Source: Phytopseudomonas punonensis (GTDB lineage: Bacteria; Pseudomonadota; Gammaproteobacteria; Pseudomonadales; Pseudomonadaceae). From it: a stretch of 64,000 nucleotides of DNA. Below are positions 7,623-16,737 of the stretch, piece by piece. The position numbers were made by a program, and so were the translations under genes. Positions within the stretch are counted from its first letter, which is position 1. Every line of letters begins with the position of its first letter. The notes beneath the pieces were generated by a model. That model saw only the letters and a program-made list of their open reading frames with translations. It had not been told where the DNA came from and searched no databases. The stretch spans positions 1 to 64,000 of the forward strand of contig NZ_FRBQ01000009.1 in NCBI RefSeq assembly GCF_900142655.1, in the 5' to 3' direction.

Positions 7623-8854
7623 AGCTTCTTATTGTTTCTCAATACTTCAGTCCGGAGTGCTTTATCATAAATGACATCGTGCGCATGCTCGACGAGCAGG
7701 GCCACGAGGTTGTAGTCGCTACTGGCAAGCCCAATTACCCCGACGGTAAGGTTTTCGATGGCTACCACGCTGCGGGTACCCAGCGCGAACTTTATTTGGG
7801 GCGTATCGAGGTGCTGCGGGTGCCGCTGTGGCCGCGTGGGCAGGGTGGTGCGAAGAATCTGATCCTCAATTACCTGTCCTTTGTATTCAGCGGTCTGCTG
7901 TATCTGCCTTGGATGCTGCGCGGGCGTGAGTTCGATGCCATTCTGGTATTCGCCCCGTCACCGATCACTCAGGCGATCCCAGCGATCCTGCTCAAGTGGT
8001 TGAAGAGGGCGAAATTGGCTCTATGGGTGCAGGACCTCTGGCCGGAGAGCCTTTCAGCCACAGGCTTTGTGCGTAAACCCTACCTGCTGCGTGCGGTGGG
8101 CTGGATGGTGCGCGGCATCTACCATCAGTGCGATACGCTACTCGTACAGTCACTAGCCTTCGTCGAGCCGGTGGCGCACTACGCTGACCGCGCGAAGATT
8201 CAGTACTATCCCAACTCCATGGATATAAGCAGTTCAAAGACTGTGGTGCCGGTACCGAGCGAGTTGCTTGAGTTGCTAGAGAAATATTTCTGCGTTGTTT
8301 TCGCCGGTAACCTGGGGACGGCGCAGGCGCTGGAAACCATCGTGCAGGCGGCGGTTCATCTGCGAGATGATCCGCATATCCGTCTGGTTCTGGTGGGTAG
8401 CGGTAGCCGCTTGGCCTGGCTCAAGGCTCAGCAGCAGGCGCATGGTCTGGATAATCTTGTACTGCCGGGGCGTTTCCCCATGGAGGCGATGCCACAGATC
8501 TTTGAGCGTGCTTCGGCCCTGCTGGTATCGCTGAATAACGAACCGGCCTTCGCACAGACCATCCCTAGTAAGATTCAGGCTTACCTGGCCGCTGGTCGAC
8601 CAATCATCGCTTGCATGAATGGCGAGGGGGCTCGAGTGGTTTGCGAGGCGCGTGCAGGCCTCGCCTCGCCGGCCGAACAGGTGTTGCCGCTGGTGGCTAA
8701 CATTCAGCGTATCAAAGAAATGGGGGACGCAGAGCGTATTGCCATGGGCTGGTCCGGCAAGGCTTATTTTGATGCCAATTTTGAGATGGAGCGGCAGGTC
8801 GAAATCTTGGTCAAGTATTTGGCGGGAACGCCCTCCAGCAAAGGTTGTGAATGA
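7619..8854 (+). CDS. WbuB-family glycosyltransferase (probable L-amino-sugar transferase)
   Basis: A 411-residue GT4 protein opening MKLLIVSQYFSPECFIINDIV, the WbuB/WbjE-type beginning. It has the acidic WVQDLWPESL segment typical of this subfamily and the donor-site region SLNNEPAFAQTIPSKIQAYLAAGRPI. WbuB in E. coli O26 is taken to transfer L-FucNAc. The three genes that follow make a UDP-L-6-deoxy-amino sugar, which supports a similar donor here (L-FucNAc or L-QuiNAc). GC content rises sharply within this gene, marking the right boundary of the AT-rich block. Confidence 0.87.
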   Translation: MKLLIVSQYFSPECFIINDIVRMLDEQGHEVVVATGKPNYPDGKVFDGYHAAGTQRELYLGRIEVLRVPLWPRGQGGAKNLILNYLSFVFSGLLYLPWMLRGREFDAILVFAPSPITQAIPAILLKWLKRAKLALWVQDLWPESLSATGFVRKPYLLRAVGWMVRGIYHQCDTLLVQSLAFVEPVAHYADRAKIQYYPNSMDISSSKTVVPVPSELLELLEKYFCVVFAGNLGTAQALETIVQAAVHLRDDPHIRLVLVGSGSRLAWLKAQQQAHGLDNLVLPGRFPMEAMPQIFERASALLVSLNNEPAFAQTIPSKIQAYLAAGRPIIACMNGEGARVVCEARAGLASPAEQVLPLVANIQRIKEMGDAERIAMGWSGKAYFDANFEMERQVEILVKYLAGTPSSKGCE

Positions 8855-8855
8855 T

Positions 8856-9713
8856 ATGAAGGTTCTCGTGCTAGGCGTCACCGGTATGCTCGGCAATGCC
8901 GTTTTTCGCGTTTTTTCTGCCGATGCGGCTTACCAGGCCTGGGGCACGCTGCGTAGTGCTGCGGCCCTGCGTCACTTTCCGCAGAACAGCCATGCGCGTT
9001 TGCTCTGTGGCGTTGATGTGCTGGACCAAGATGCGTTGACCTCCGTAATGTCTCGGGTGAAGCCGGACGTGGTAATCAACTGCGTCGGGCTGATCAAGCA
9101 GTTGGCCGATGCCAATGACCCTCTCAATGCATTGCCGATCAACGCCATGCTACCGCACCGCCTCGCGCGGCTGTGCGAGCTGAGTGGGGCGAGGCTGATC
9201 CATGTCAGCACCGACTGCGTATTCTCCGGGCGCAAGGGGTTGTGCCGAGAGAGTGACCTGTCGGATGCGGAGGACCTCTACGGCAAGTCCAAGTACATTG
9301 GCGAGCTACACGAGCAGGCGCATGCGATCACCTTGCGCACATCGATCATCGGCCATGAGCTGGGCTCGAAACATGCGTTGGTGGACTGGTTTCTTTCGCA
9401 GCAGAGCAGCGTCAGGGGCTTTACCAAGGCAGTCTTTTCTGGCCTGCCAACGGTGGAGCTGGCGCGGGTGATGAAGGATTTCGTGATTGCGCACCCGCAG
9501 CTCAATGGTCTGTATCATATCGCCGCGGAGCCGATCGACAAGTTCCGTTTGCTCAGCTTGGTGGCCGCGCAGTACGGCAAGACGATCGAGATTCGTCCAG
9601 ATTATGCGTTGGTGATCGACCGCTCGCTCGATGGTGCCCGGTTTCGAGACGCCACGGGCTATGTAGCGCCGGCCTGGCCCGAGCTGATTCGTCGGATGCA
9701 CGAGCAACGGTAA
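8856..9713 (+). CDS. RmlD-like SDR reductase for a UDP-4-keto-6-deoxy-L-amino sugar
   Basis: A short-chain dehydrogenase of 285 residues. It has the Rossmann loop GVTGMLG, the STDCVFSG strand, and catalytic Tyr and Lys in YGKSK, as in RmlD (dTDP-4-keto-rhamnose reductase). It sits with the WbjB-type dehydratase and WbjD-type 2-epimerase, so it should reduce the 4-keto intermediate. In the L-FucNAc pathway this step is done by the larger, cupin-fused WbjC/FnlB/CapF (about 370 residues). A single-domain RmlD-like enzyme at this position is instead found in the WbvB-WbvR-WbvD route to UDP-L-RhaNAc/L-QuiNAc. The ATG at 8856 directly follows the previous stop. Confidence 0.82.
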   Translation: MKVLVLGVTGMLGNAVFRVFSADAAYQAWGTLRSAAALRHFPQNSHARLLCGVDVLDQDALTSVMSRVKPDVVINCVGLIKQLADANDPLNALPINAMLPHRLARLCELSGARLIHVSTDCVFSGRKGLCRESDLSDAEDLYGKSKYIGELHEQAHAITLRTSIIGHELGSKHALVDWFLSQQSSVRGFTKAVFSGLPTVELARVMKDFVIAHPQLNGLYHIAAEPIDKFRLLSLVAAQYGKTIEIRPDYALVIDRSLDGARFRDATGYVAPAWPELIRRMHEQR

Positions 9714-9832
9714 CAAGGGCGTTGGACTACGATTGTCTCCCTTGCGTCAGCCCCGCTCCCGTAGGGTGTGGCCTTACTACACTATAAATAGTCGCGCATG
9801 CATAAGCCTGCGCCCGTGGCCTGGAAAGTTTT

Positions 9833-10843
9833 ATGTTTGATGACAAGGTATTGATGATCACCGGTGGCACCGGTTCCTTTGGCCATACGGTGTTGCGGCG
9901 TTTCCTCGATACCAATGTGCGCGAGATCCGCATCTTCTCCCGCGACGAGAAGAAGCAGGAGGACATGCGCATTGCCCTGGCCAATGACAAGGTCAAGTTC
10001 TACATCGGTGATGTTCGCGACTACGACAGCCTGAAGCAGGCCATGGTCGGTGTTCATTACATCTTTCACGCAGCGGCACTCAAGCAGGTGCCCTCCTGCG
10101 AGTTCTACCCGATGGAGGCCGTGCGAACCAACGTCAACGGAACCGAGAACGTGCTCAACGCCGCTATCGCTAGCGGTGTGAAACGTGTCGTGGTGCTGTC
10201 GACCGACAAGGCTGTCTATCCGATCAATGCCATGGGTATTTCCAAGGCCATGGCGGAGAAACTGATGATTGCCAAGTCGCGGATGATTCCAGAGGGCGGC
10301 ACTGTTGTCTGCGCTACTCGCTATGGGAATGTAATGGCTTCGCGCGGTTCGGTAATCCCGTTGTTCATAGAGCAATTGCGCCGTGGTGAGACCCTGACCG
10401 TCACTGACCCTCAGATGACACGGTTCTTGATGTCGCTAGATGATTCCGTTGACTTGGTTCTGCATGCGTTTGAGCACGGACAGCAGGGTGACCTGTTTGT
10501 GCAGAAAGCTCCGGCTTCTACTGTCGGAGAGTTGGCGCAAGCTCTTAAAGAGCTGTTTGGACGCGATAATACCGTCCGTGTGATTGGCACTCGCCACGGT
10601 GAAAAACTCTACGAGTCTTTGGTCTCCCGGGAAGAAATGGCCAAGGCTGAGGATATGGGCCGCTACTACCGCATACCTGCAGACAACCGCGACCTTAACT
10701 ATAAAAAGTATTTCGTTGAGGGCGAGGAGAAGATCGCCGAGTTTGACGATTACACCTCGCATAACACCGAGCGCCTGGATATCGAAGGCATCCAGCAGTT
10801 GCTGCTCAAACTCGATTACATCAAGGAGCAGCTCGATGCTTAA
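9833..10843 (+). CDS. WbjB/FnlA/WbvB-type UDP-GlcNAc 4,6-dehydratase (5-inverting)
   Basis: A soluble 336-residue SDR enzyme that should convert UDP-GlcNAc to UDP-2-acetamido-2,6-dideoxy-L-arabino-4-hexulose. It shows GGTGSFG for NAD(P) binding, FHAAALKQVP, and the STDKAVYPINAMGISK stretch, in which Met and Lys take the place of the usual Tyr-x3-Lys, as in this dehydratase family. The C-terminus has the family's GDLFVQKAPAST and RHGEKLYE motifs. It overlaps the next gene by 8 bases. A 119-base gap upstream contains TATAAA at 9783-9788, which might be a weak internal promoter. Confidence 0.88.
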   Translation: MFDDKVLMITGGTGSFGHTVLRRFLDTNVREIRIFSRDEKKQEDMRIALANDKVKFYIGDVRDYDSLKQAMVGVHYIFHAAALKQVPSCEFYPMEAVRTNVNGTENVLNAAIASGVKRVVVLSTDKAVYPINAMGISKAMAEKLMIAKSRMIPEGGTVVCATRYGNVMASRGSVIPLFIEQLRRGETLTVTDPQMTRFLMSLDDSVDLVLHAFEHGQQGDLFVQKAPASTVGELAQALKELFGRDNTVRVIGTRHGEKLYESLVSREEMAKAEDMGRYYRIPADNRDLNYKKYFVEGEEKIAEFDDYTSHNTERLDIEGIQQLLLKLDYIKEQLDA

Positions 10844-11963
10844 GGTCATGACACTGGTCGGCACGCGCCCAGAGCTTATCAAGATGAGCCGTGTCATTGC
10901 CGAGATGGACCGTCAGGTTAATCATGTATTGGTTCATTCCGGGCAAAATTACGACTATGAGCTCAATCAGGTCTTCTTCGACGATCTGGAAATTCGCAAG
11001 CCGGATCATTTTCTCGGCGCTGCTGGTGAAACCGCCGCTCAGACTATCGCCGAAGTCATTGCTAAGGCTGACGAGGTATTTGCGTTGGAGCAGCCCGATG
11101 CGTTGCTGCTCTATGGCGATACCAATACCTGTCTGGCAGTGATCGCCGCGAAGCGCCGCAAGATTCCGGTATTCCATATGGAAGCAGGCAATCGCTGCTT
11201 TGACCAGCGTGTACCGGAGGAACTCAATCGGAAGGTTCTCGATCACCTGTCTGACATTAATATGGTGCTGACCGAGCACGCCCGCCGTTACCTGATCGCT
11301 GAGGGCATACGCCCTGAGACAATCATCAAGACCGGTTCGCACATGCAGGAAGTGCTTGATTACTACATGCCGAAGATCGAGCTTTCCGATGTGCTGGCTC
11401 GTGAAAACCTAACTGCAGGCAAGTTTTTCATTGTCAGTGCGCACAGGGAAGAGAACGTCGACACCCCCGAAAACTTGCGTGATTTGCTAGCTACGTTGCG
11501 CGCGTTAGCGGATCATTACGGCTATCCGGTTATCGTTTCCACTCACCCCCGTACGCGCAAACGCCTTGAGGCCTTAGGCGAGTCACTTGACCATCCTCTG
11601 ATCCGCTTCGTCAAACCATTCGGTCTACTCGATTACATAAAGCTGCAGATGTCGGCTTTCTGTGTGCTATCCGACAGCGGCACAATCACCGAGGAAGCCT
11701 CATTACTCAATTTGCCGGCGGTCACTCTGCGCAATGCCCATGAGCGTCCCGAGGGTATGGATGAAGGCACGCTAGTCATGAGTGGTCTGAAAGCCTCGTC
11801 CGTCCTCTCTGCTGTTCGTGTGGTCACTAGCCAGCATGTTTCCGGCATCAGAACTATCCCGCAGGTTCCTGATTACGATGGCGGGCCCGTTTCTTTGCAA
11901 GTGGTACGGGTTGTCTTGAGTTATACGGATTACATCAATCGTACTGTATGGCGAAAAGACTGA
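10836..11963 (+). CDS. WbjD/FnlC/WbvD-type UDP-N-acetyl sugar 2-epimerase
   Basis: A non-hydrolysing UDP-GlcNAc 2-epimerase family protein, 375 residues from the ATG at 10836. It opens with LVGTRPELIKMS, has SGQNYDYELN, the MEAGNRCFDQRVPEE segment, and the SAHREENVD and SDSGTITEE motifs of the GT-B-like epimerase fold. In the L-FucNAc pathway this enzyme converts UDP-L-PneuNAc to UDP-L-FucNAc; in the L-QuiNAc pathway it converts UDP-L-RhaNAc to UDP-L-QuiNAc. The start lies 8 bases inside the dehydratase gene, so translation is coupled. Confidence 0.88.
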   Translation: MLKVMTLVGTRPELIKMSRVIAEMDRQVNHVLVHSGQNYDYELNQVFFDDLEIRKPDHFLGAAGETAAQTIAEVIAKADEVFALEQPDALLLYGDTNTCLAVIAAKRRKIPVFHMEAGNRCFDQRVPEELNRKVLDHLSDINMVLTEHARRYLIAEGIRPETIIKTGSHMQEVLDYYMPKIELSDVLARENLTAGKFFIVSAHREENVDTPENLRDLLATLRALADHYGYPVIVSTHPRTRKRLEALGESLDHPLIRFVKPFGLLDYIKLQMSAFCVLSDSGTITEEASLLNLPAVTLRNAHERPEGMDEGTLVMSGLKASSVLSAVRVVTSQHVSGIRTIPQVPDYDGGPVSLQVVRVVLSYTDYINRTVWRKD

Positions 11964-11964
11964 T

Positions 11965-12915
11965 ATGCGTATCTTGGTCACTGGGGCCGGTGGGTTTGTC
12001 GGGCAGGCGCTTGTTGGACGCTTGACTAACGATCCTCGTTATCAGCCGCGTGCTGCTTCGCGCAACGTTTCTGCCTTTTCTCCGAAGATAGAAAACTGTC
12101 TTGCTCCGTCATTAGGTTCCAATGCTGACTGGCATGCAGCTCTAAGTGATGTGTCAGTCGTTGTTCATTTGGCTGCCAGGGTCCATGTGATGAACGACAC
12201 GGCGTCAGACCCACTCGTCGAGTTTCGAAATACCAACGTTGCAGGCACCCTGAACCTTGCCAGACAGGCTGCCACTGCAGGCGTGCAGCGTTTCATCTTC
12301 ATCAGCTCGATCAAGGTCAATGGCGAGGGCACCGAGCCCGGCCATCCTTATCGTGCAGACGATACGCCGGCCCCCCAGGATCCTTACGGGGTTTCCAAGA
12401 TGGAGGCCGAGCAAGGCTTGCGGGCGCTGGCGGGCGAGGCCGGTATGGAAGTGGTGATCATCAGGCCTGTGCTCGTTTACGGCCCCGGTGTGAAGGCCAA
12501 TTTTCGCAGCATGATGAGTTGGTTGCGCAAAGGTATTCCGCTGCCGCTGGGCGCCACGGGAAACAAGCGCAGCCTGGTGGCCGTGGACAACCTGGTGGAC
12601 CTGATTGCCACTTGCATCGATCACCCCGCTGCGGCCAACCAGACATTTCTGGTTAGCGACGGTGATGATTTATCCACGACGCAACTGCTGCAACGCATGG
12701 GCACGGCGCTGGGCCGGCCAGCAAGGTTGTTGCCCGTTCCTGCGAGCCTGCTGCAAGCCTGCGCGGCAATGCTTGGCAAGCGTGCCATTGCACAACGGCT
12801 CTGCGGCTCCCTGCAGGTAGATATTGGTAAAACGCGTGAGCTATTGGCGTGGGCGCCGCCTGTTAGCGTCGATGAGGCATTGCGCAAAACTGCCCGGGCT
12901 TTCGATGCTGGCTGA
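11965..12915 (+). CDS. wbpV: WbpV/WreQ-like 4-reductase of UDP-4-keto-6-deoxy-GlcNAc
   Basis: A 316-residue extended SDR enzyme with GAGGFVG at the N-terminus, catalytic Tyr and Lys in PYGVSKMEAE, and the UDP-hexose epimerase-like C-domain. WbpV homologues reduce the 4-keto product of WbpM to UDP-D-QuiNAc or UDP-D-FucNAc. The placement directly before WbpL, which primes the lipid carrier with that sugar, is the standard Pseudomonas order. The gene starts one base after the stop of the epimerase gene. Confidence 0.85.
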   Translation: MRILVTGAGGFVGQALVGRLTNDPRYQPRAASRNVSAFSPKIENCLAPSLGSNADWHAALSDVSVVVHLAARVHVMNDTASDPLVEFRNTNVAGTLNLARQAATAGVQRFIFISSIKVNGEGTEPGHPYRADDTPAPQDPYGVSKMEAEQGLRALAGEAGMEVVIIRPVLVYGPGVKANFRSMMSWLRKGIPLPLGATGNKRSLVAVDNLVDLIATCIDHPAAANQTFLVSDGDDLSTTQLLQRMGTALGRPARLLPVPASLLQACAAMLGKRAIAQRLCGSLQVDIGKTRELLAWAPPVSVDEALRKTARAFDAG

Positions 12916-12958
12916 CCAGCAATACCTACCGTGATCGGTCGGGGTTAGGAGAAGTTAC

Positions 12959-13975
12959 TTGTTGATCACTGTTTTGCTGGTCATTGCCAGTCTGTCGTGT
13001 TTGCTGACCTGGTTGTTGAGGCGTTATGCGTTAGCTAGCAGCCTTATGGATATTCCCAACGCACGTAGTTCTCACTCGATACCGACCCCGCGCGGTGGTG
13101 GTGTGGCGATTGTGGTGTGCTTCGTTCTGGCAGTGCTTGGTTTGGCCCTGCTTGGCAAGGTCGACAGTGTTGTTGTGTTCGTCTTGGGTGGTGCCGGTGG
13201 ACTGGTGGCCGTGATCGGCTTTCTTGACGACCATGGGCACATCGCCGCACGCTGGCGATTGCTTGGGCATTTCTCGGCCGCTGGCTGGGCGCTGTTTTGG
13301 CTGGGAGGGCTGCCGGCAGTCAGTCTATTCGGCACTCTGGTAGATCTTGGTTGGTTCGGCCATCTGTTGGCGGCTATATATCTTGTCTGGGTGCTCAACC
13401 TTTACAACTTCATGGACGGTATCGACGGTATCGCCAGTGTTGAGGCTATCTGCATCTGTATAGGGGGCGCACTGCTTTATGTTTGGCTCGGGGATGCTCA
13501 TGGCTCATTGATGATCGTGTTGTCCCTGGCTGCTGCGGTACTTGGTTTCCTGATCTGGAACTTTCCACCAGCTCGTATTTTTATGGGCGATGCCGGTAGC
13601 GGCTTTCTAGGGATTACGCTCGGCGTGCTTTCCTTGCAAGCGGCCTGGGCTTCGCCGCAGCTGTTGTGGGCGTGGTTGATATTGCTCGGAGTATTCGTTG
13701 TCGACGCGACTTTCACATTGTTTCGGCGACTACTGCGCGGCGACCGCGTTTACGAGGCGCATAGAAGCCACGCCTACCAGTTCGCTTCACGCCATTATGG
13801 TCGTCATCTGCCTGTCACCTTGGTGGTGGGCGCGATCAATCTGTTCTGGCTGCTGCCAATTGCCCTTGTAGTCGGTTTCGGTATTCTGGACGGTACCATC
13901 GGATTACTGGTGGCTTACCTTCCACTGGTGTGGCTGGCCGCGAAGTTCAACGCTGGAGCTTTGGAGCTTAAATGA
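12959..13975 (+). CDS. wbpL: WbpL, undecaprenyl-phosphate GlcNAc/FucNAc/QuiNAc-1-phosphate transferase
   Basis: An integral membrane protein of 338 residues and about 10 or 11 hydrophobic helices in the MraY/WecA polyprenol-phosphate HexNAc-1-P transferase family. Visible motifs are FLDDHGH (the DDxx metal site), NLYNFMDGIDGIA, FMGDAGSGFLG, and the cytoplasmic histidine-rich HRSHAYQFASRHYG loop. It should start O-antigen (and possibly common-antigen) assembly on the inner membrane. The start is a TTG at 12959 behind TAGGAGA (12945-12951). The end overlaps the next gene (ATGA at 13972-13975). Confidence 0.9.
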   Translation: MLITVLLVIASLSCLLTWLLRRYALASSLMDIPNARSSHSIPTPRGGGVAIVVCFVLAVLGLALLGKVDSVVVFVLGGAGGLVAVIGFLDDHGHIAARWRLLGHFSAAGWALFWLGGLPAVSLFGTLVDLGWFGHLLAAIYLVWVLNLYNFMDGIDGIASVEAICICIGGALLYVWLGDAHGSLMIVLSLAAAVLGFLIWNFPPARIFMGDAGSGFLGITLGVLSLQAAWASPQLLWAWLILLGVFVVDATFTLFRRLLRGDRVYEAHRSHAYQFASRHYGRHLPVTLVVGAINLFWLLPIALVVGFGILDGTIGLLVAYLPLVWLAAKFNAGALELK

Positions 13976-14550
13976 GCGAGAGCATATTGTTGATACTTGG
14001 CGCGGGCGGGCATGGGCGGGCCGTTGCCGAGGCAGCCCTGCTTTCTGGCCAGTGGCAATCAGTTCGCTTTCTGGATGACCGATGGCCTGAGTTGAGCGAG
14101 CTTTGCGGGATAGCTGTAGTTGGTAAACCCGACGATCTTGCGGCTAACGCCGGCATCGGTCGGGCAGCGATTGCCGCTGTGGGCAATAATACACTGCGCG
14201 AAAAATGGAGTCAGATGATTGAGGCGGCCGATGTACCGCTTGCGACGGTTGTTCACCCGCGGGCTTTCGTCAGCGCTGACGCCGAAGTCGGCCGTGGCGT
14301 CGCTGTAATGGCCATGGCAATGGTGGGAGTAGGTGCCATTATTGGACGTGGCGCTATCGTGAACGCCAATGCAACCGTTGACCATGATGCGATATTGGGC
14401 GCATTTGCTCATCTGGGGGTTGGCGTGCAGCTGGCCGGAGGAGTAAAAGTGGGGCGCAGGGCCTGGCTGCAGGCTGGTTGTAGCGCCGGTTATCATGTTG
14501 TAATCGAGGACGGAGCGCTGCTTTCGCCCGGAACAGTTTTGAAAAGTTGA
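13972..14550 (+). CDS. PglD-like sugar acetyltransferase
   Basis: A 192-residue protein of the NeuD/PglD family. The N-terminal Rossmann-like domain begins LLILGAGGHGRAVAEAA and binds the sugar nucleotide; the C-terminal left-handed beta helix (GRGVAVMAMAMVGVGAIIGRGA, then DHDAILGAFAHLGVGVQLAG) binds acetyl-CoA and should hold the catalytic His in VDHDA. It overlaps wbpL by 4 bases. It probably acetylates an amino or hydroxyl group of one O-unit sugar; the exact substrate is not deducible. Confidence 0.85.
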   Translation: MSESILLILGAGGHGRAVAEAALLSGQWQSVRFLDDRWPELSELCGIAVVGKPDDLAANAGIGRAAIAAVGNNTLREKWSQMIEAADVPLATVVHPRAFVSADAEVGRGVAVMAMAMVGVGAIIGRGAIVNANATVDHDAILGAFAHLGVGVQLAGGVKVGRRAWLQAGCSAGYHVVIEDGALLSPGTVLKS

Positions 14551-14647
14551 ACCGTACTGCAGATGTAAACAATCAGGACGATATTGGAATTACTTGTACT
14601 GTCCGGCTTACTTGGATATCGCTTTTTTAGGGATATGAGGTGTTGTT

Positions 14648-16663
14648 GTGCTGAAGTTTGCTGATCAACTGCGAGCGCAGTTGGTCTGTTTGCCCCGCCG
14701 CCAGAAACGGTTGGTACAGGTGGCCATGGATGTGGTACTCGTCTGGGTATCGCTTTGGCTGGCATTCTTGGTGCGCTTAGGGGATGTGGACAGGGTCTCA
14801 CCCTTTGATGGGCATCTATGGTTGTTCCTATTGGCTCCACTGATTTCGATTCCGTTATTCATACGATTTGGCTTGTATCGAGCAGTGATGCGCTATCTCG
14901 GCAATGATGCGCTTATTGCTATCGCCAAAGCGGTTACGCTCTCGGCCTTGATTCTGGCACTTGCCGTATATCTATATCGCGACGCTCCTGCACTGATTCC
15001 ACGTTCAATGGTGCTCAATTATTGGTGGCTGAGCATCATGTTGATCGGCGGCTTGCGCTTAGTGATGCGTCAATACTTCATGGGTGACTGGTTCTCTGCC
15101 GAACAGCCTTACAAGCTCAACAATCGTGAGGCTGGCTTGCCCGCCGTGGCTATTTACGGAGCCGGTTCTGCAGGTAACCAGTTGGCGGCTGCCTTGCGCA
15201 TGGGCCGCATGATGCGCCCGGTTGCGTTTATCGATGACGACGCGAATATCGCCAATCGGATTATTGCCGGGTTGCGCGTGTATTCGCCACGGCACATTCA
15301 GCAGATGATCGATGACACGGGGGCTGCGGAGATCCTGATGGCGCTTCCGTCGGCATCACGGGTGCGTCGTCGTGAAATCCTCGAAGCGCTGGAGCAGTAT
15401 CCGCTGCACGTGCGCACTGTTCCCGGATTCATGGATTTGGCCAGTGGCCGTGTCAAGGTGGAAGATGTTCAGGAGGTGGACATCGCCGACTTGCTCGGGC
15501 GTGATGCGGTACCGCCTCAGCGTGAGTTGTTCGAGCGCTGCATTCGCGGTCAGGTCGTTATGGTCACGGGGGCTGGCGGCTCTATTGGGTCCGAGCTGTG
15601 TCGGCAGATTCTCGGCTCGGGTCCCAAGACGTTGCTGCTGTTTGAGCACAGTGAATTCAATCTATATGCCATTCACAGTGAACTGGAGCAGCGAATTCGC
15701 CGTGAGTCGCTGGCTGTGCGACTGGTTCCTATCCTTGGCTCGGTGCGTAACCAGCAACGACAGGTCGAACTGTTGCGTGTTTGGGATGTGAATACCATTT
15801 ACCACGCCGCCGCCTACAAGCACGTGCCCATGGTTGAGCACAACATTGCCGAGGGCGTGCTGAATAACGTGTTGGGGTCGCTGTATACAGCGCAGGCCGC
15901 GTTGAAAGCTGGTGTCGAGAACTTCGTACTGATCTCCACCGACAAGGCGGTGCGGCCTACCAATGTAATGGGCAGTACCAAGCGCCTGGCCGAGATGGTG
16001 CTGCAGGCGTTAAGTCGGGAAACCGCTCCCATACTGTTCGGTGACAAGGAAGGCGTGCATCAGGTCAACAAGACTCGCTTCACCATGGTTCGCTTTGGCA
16101 ATGTTTTGGGTTCTTCAGGTTCGGTGATTCCGCGCTTTTATGAGCAAATTCGCAAGGGTGGGCCTGTGACGGTTACCCATCCGAATATCACGCGTTACTT
16201 CATGACCATTCCCGAGGCTGCACAACTGGTGATTCAGGCGGGCTCGATGGGGCAGGGCGGTGATGTGTTCGTGCTGGATATGGGGCAGCCGGTCAAGATT
16301 GCTGAACTGGCCGAGAGGATGATCAACCTCACAGGCTTGAGTGTCTGCTCCGATGACAATCCCAAGGGGGACATCTGCATCGAATACACGGGACTTCGCC
16401 CAGGCGAAAAGCTCTATGAGGAATTACTCATCGGAGAGAACGTAATCCCGACCGAGCATCCAATGATCATGCGCGCCAATGAAGAGCATCTACCTTGGGA
16501 GACGTTCAAGGGCGTTGTATCTCAGCTGCTGAACGCCGTGGAGCAGGACGATTATGATCGGGTGCGTCAGTTGCTGCGTGAAACAGTTTCAGGCTATGCG
16601 CCAGAGGGCGAAATCGTTGACTGGATGCATTTGCGCCGTTCGATTCGAAAACCTTCGGAATAA
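14648..16663 (+). CDS. wbpM: WbpM, membrane-bound UDP-GlcNAc C6 dehydratase (4,6-dehydratase)
   Basis: A 671-residue FlaA1/PglF-family enzyme that converts UDP-D-GlcNAc to UDP-4-keto-6-deoxy-GlcNAc, the first step to D-QuiNAc and D-FucNAc. Residues 1 to about 130 form four membrane helices. A first Rossmann domain (IYGAGSAGNQLAAAL) and a second catalytic one (VTGAGGSIGSELC) follow. The catalytic region STDKAVRPTNVMGSTK has the family's Met-Lys pair instead of Tyr-Lys. Start is GTG at 14648. wbpM is normally the last gene of Pseudomonas O-antigen clusters, and here it is followed by a strong terminator and convergent unrelated genes. Confidence 0.93.
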   Translation: MLKFADQLRAQLVCLPRRQKRLVQVAMDVVLVWVSLWLAFLVRLGDVDRVSPFDGHLWLFLLAPLISIPLFIRFGLYRAVMRYLGNDALIAIAKAVTLSALILALAVYLYRDAPALIPRSMVLNYWWLSIMLIGGLRLVMRQYFMGDWFSAEQPYKLNNREAGLPAVAIYGAGSAGNQLAAALRMGRMMRPVAFIDDDANIANRIIAGLRVYSPRHIQQMIDDTGAAEILMALPSASRVRRREILEALEQYPLHVRTVPGFMDLASGRVKVEDVQEVDIADLLGRDAVPPQRELFERCIRGQVVMVTGAGGSIGSELCRQILGSGPKTLLLFEHSEFNLYAIHSELEQRIRRESLAVRLVPILGSVRNQQRQVELLRVWDVNTIYHAAAYKHVPMVEHNIAEGVLNNVLGSLYTAQAALKAGVENFVLISTDKAVRPTNVMGSTKRLAEMVLQALSRETAPILFGDKEGVHQVNKTRFTMVRFGNVLGSSGSVIPRFYEQIRKGGPVTVTHPNITRYFMTIPEAAQLVIQAGSMGQGGDVFVLDMGQPVKIAELAERMINLTGLSVCSDDNPKGDICIEYTGLRPGEKLYEELLIGENVIPTEHPMIMRANEEHLPWETFKGVVSQLLNAVEQDDYDRVRQLLRETVSGYAPEGEIVDWMHLRRSIRKPSE

Positions 16664-16737
16664 GTTAGCCGCTCTTATCTATCGGTATTGCAAAGATTTA
16701 CCGCTAGTAGGACTTGGTTAAATGAAATTTAAAAATA

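Noticed and set aside
8856..9713. WbjC/FnlB (L-FucNAc reductase) as the name of the SDR gene
   Set aside because: That family is about 370 residues with a C-terminal cupin domain; this protein has 285 residues and RmlD-like motifs.
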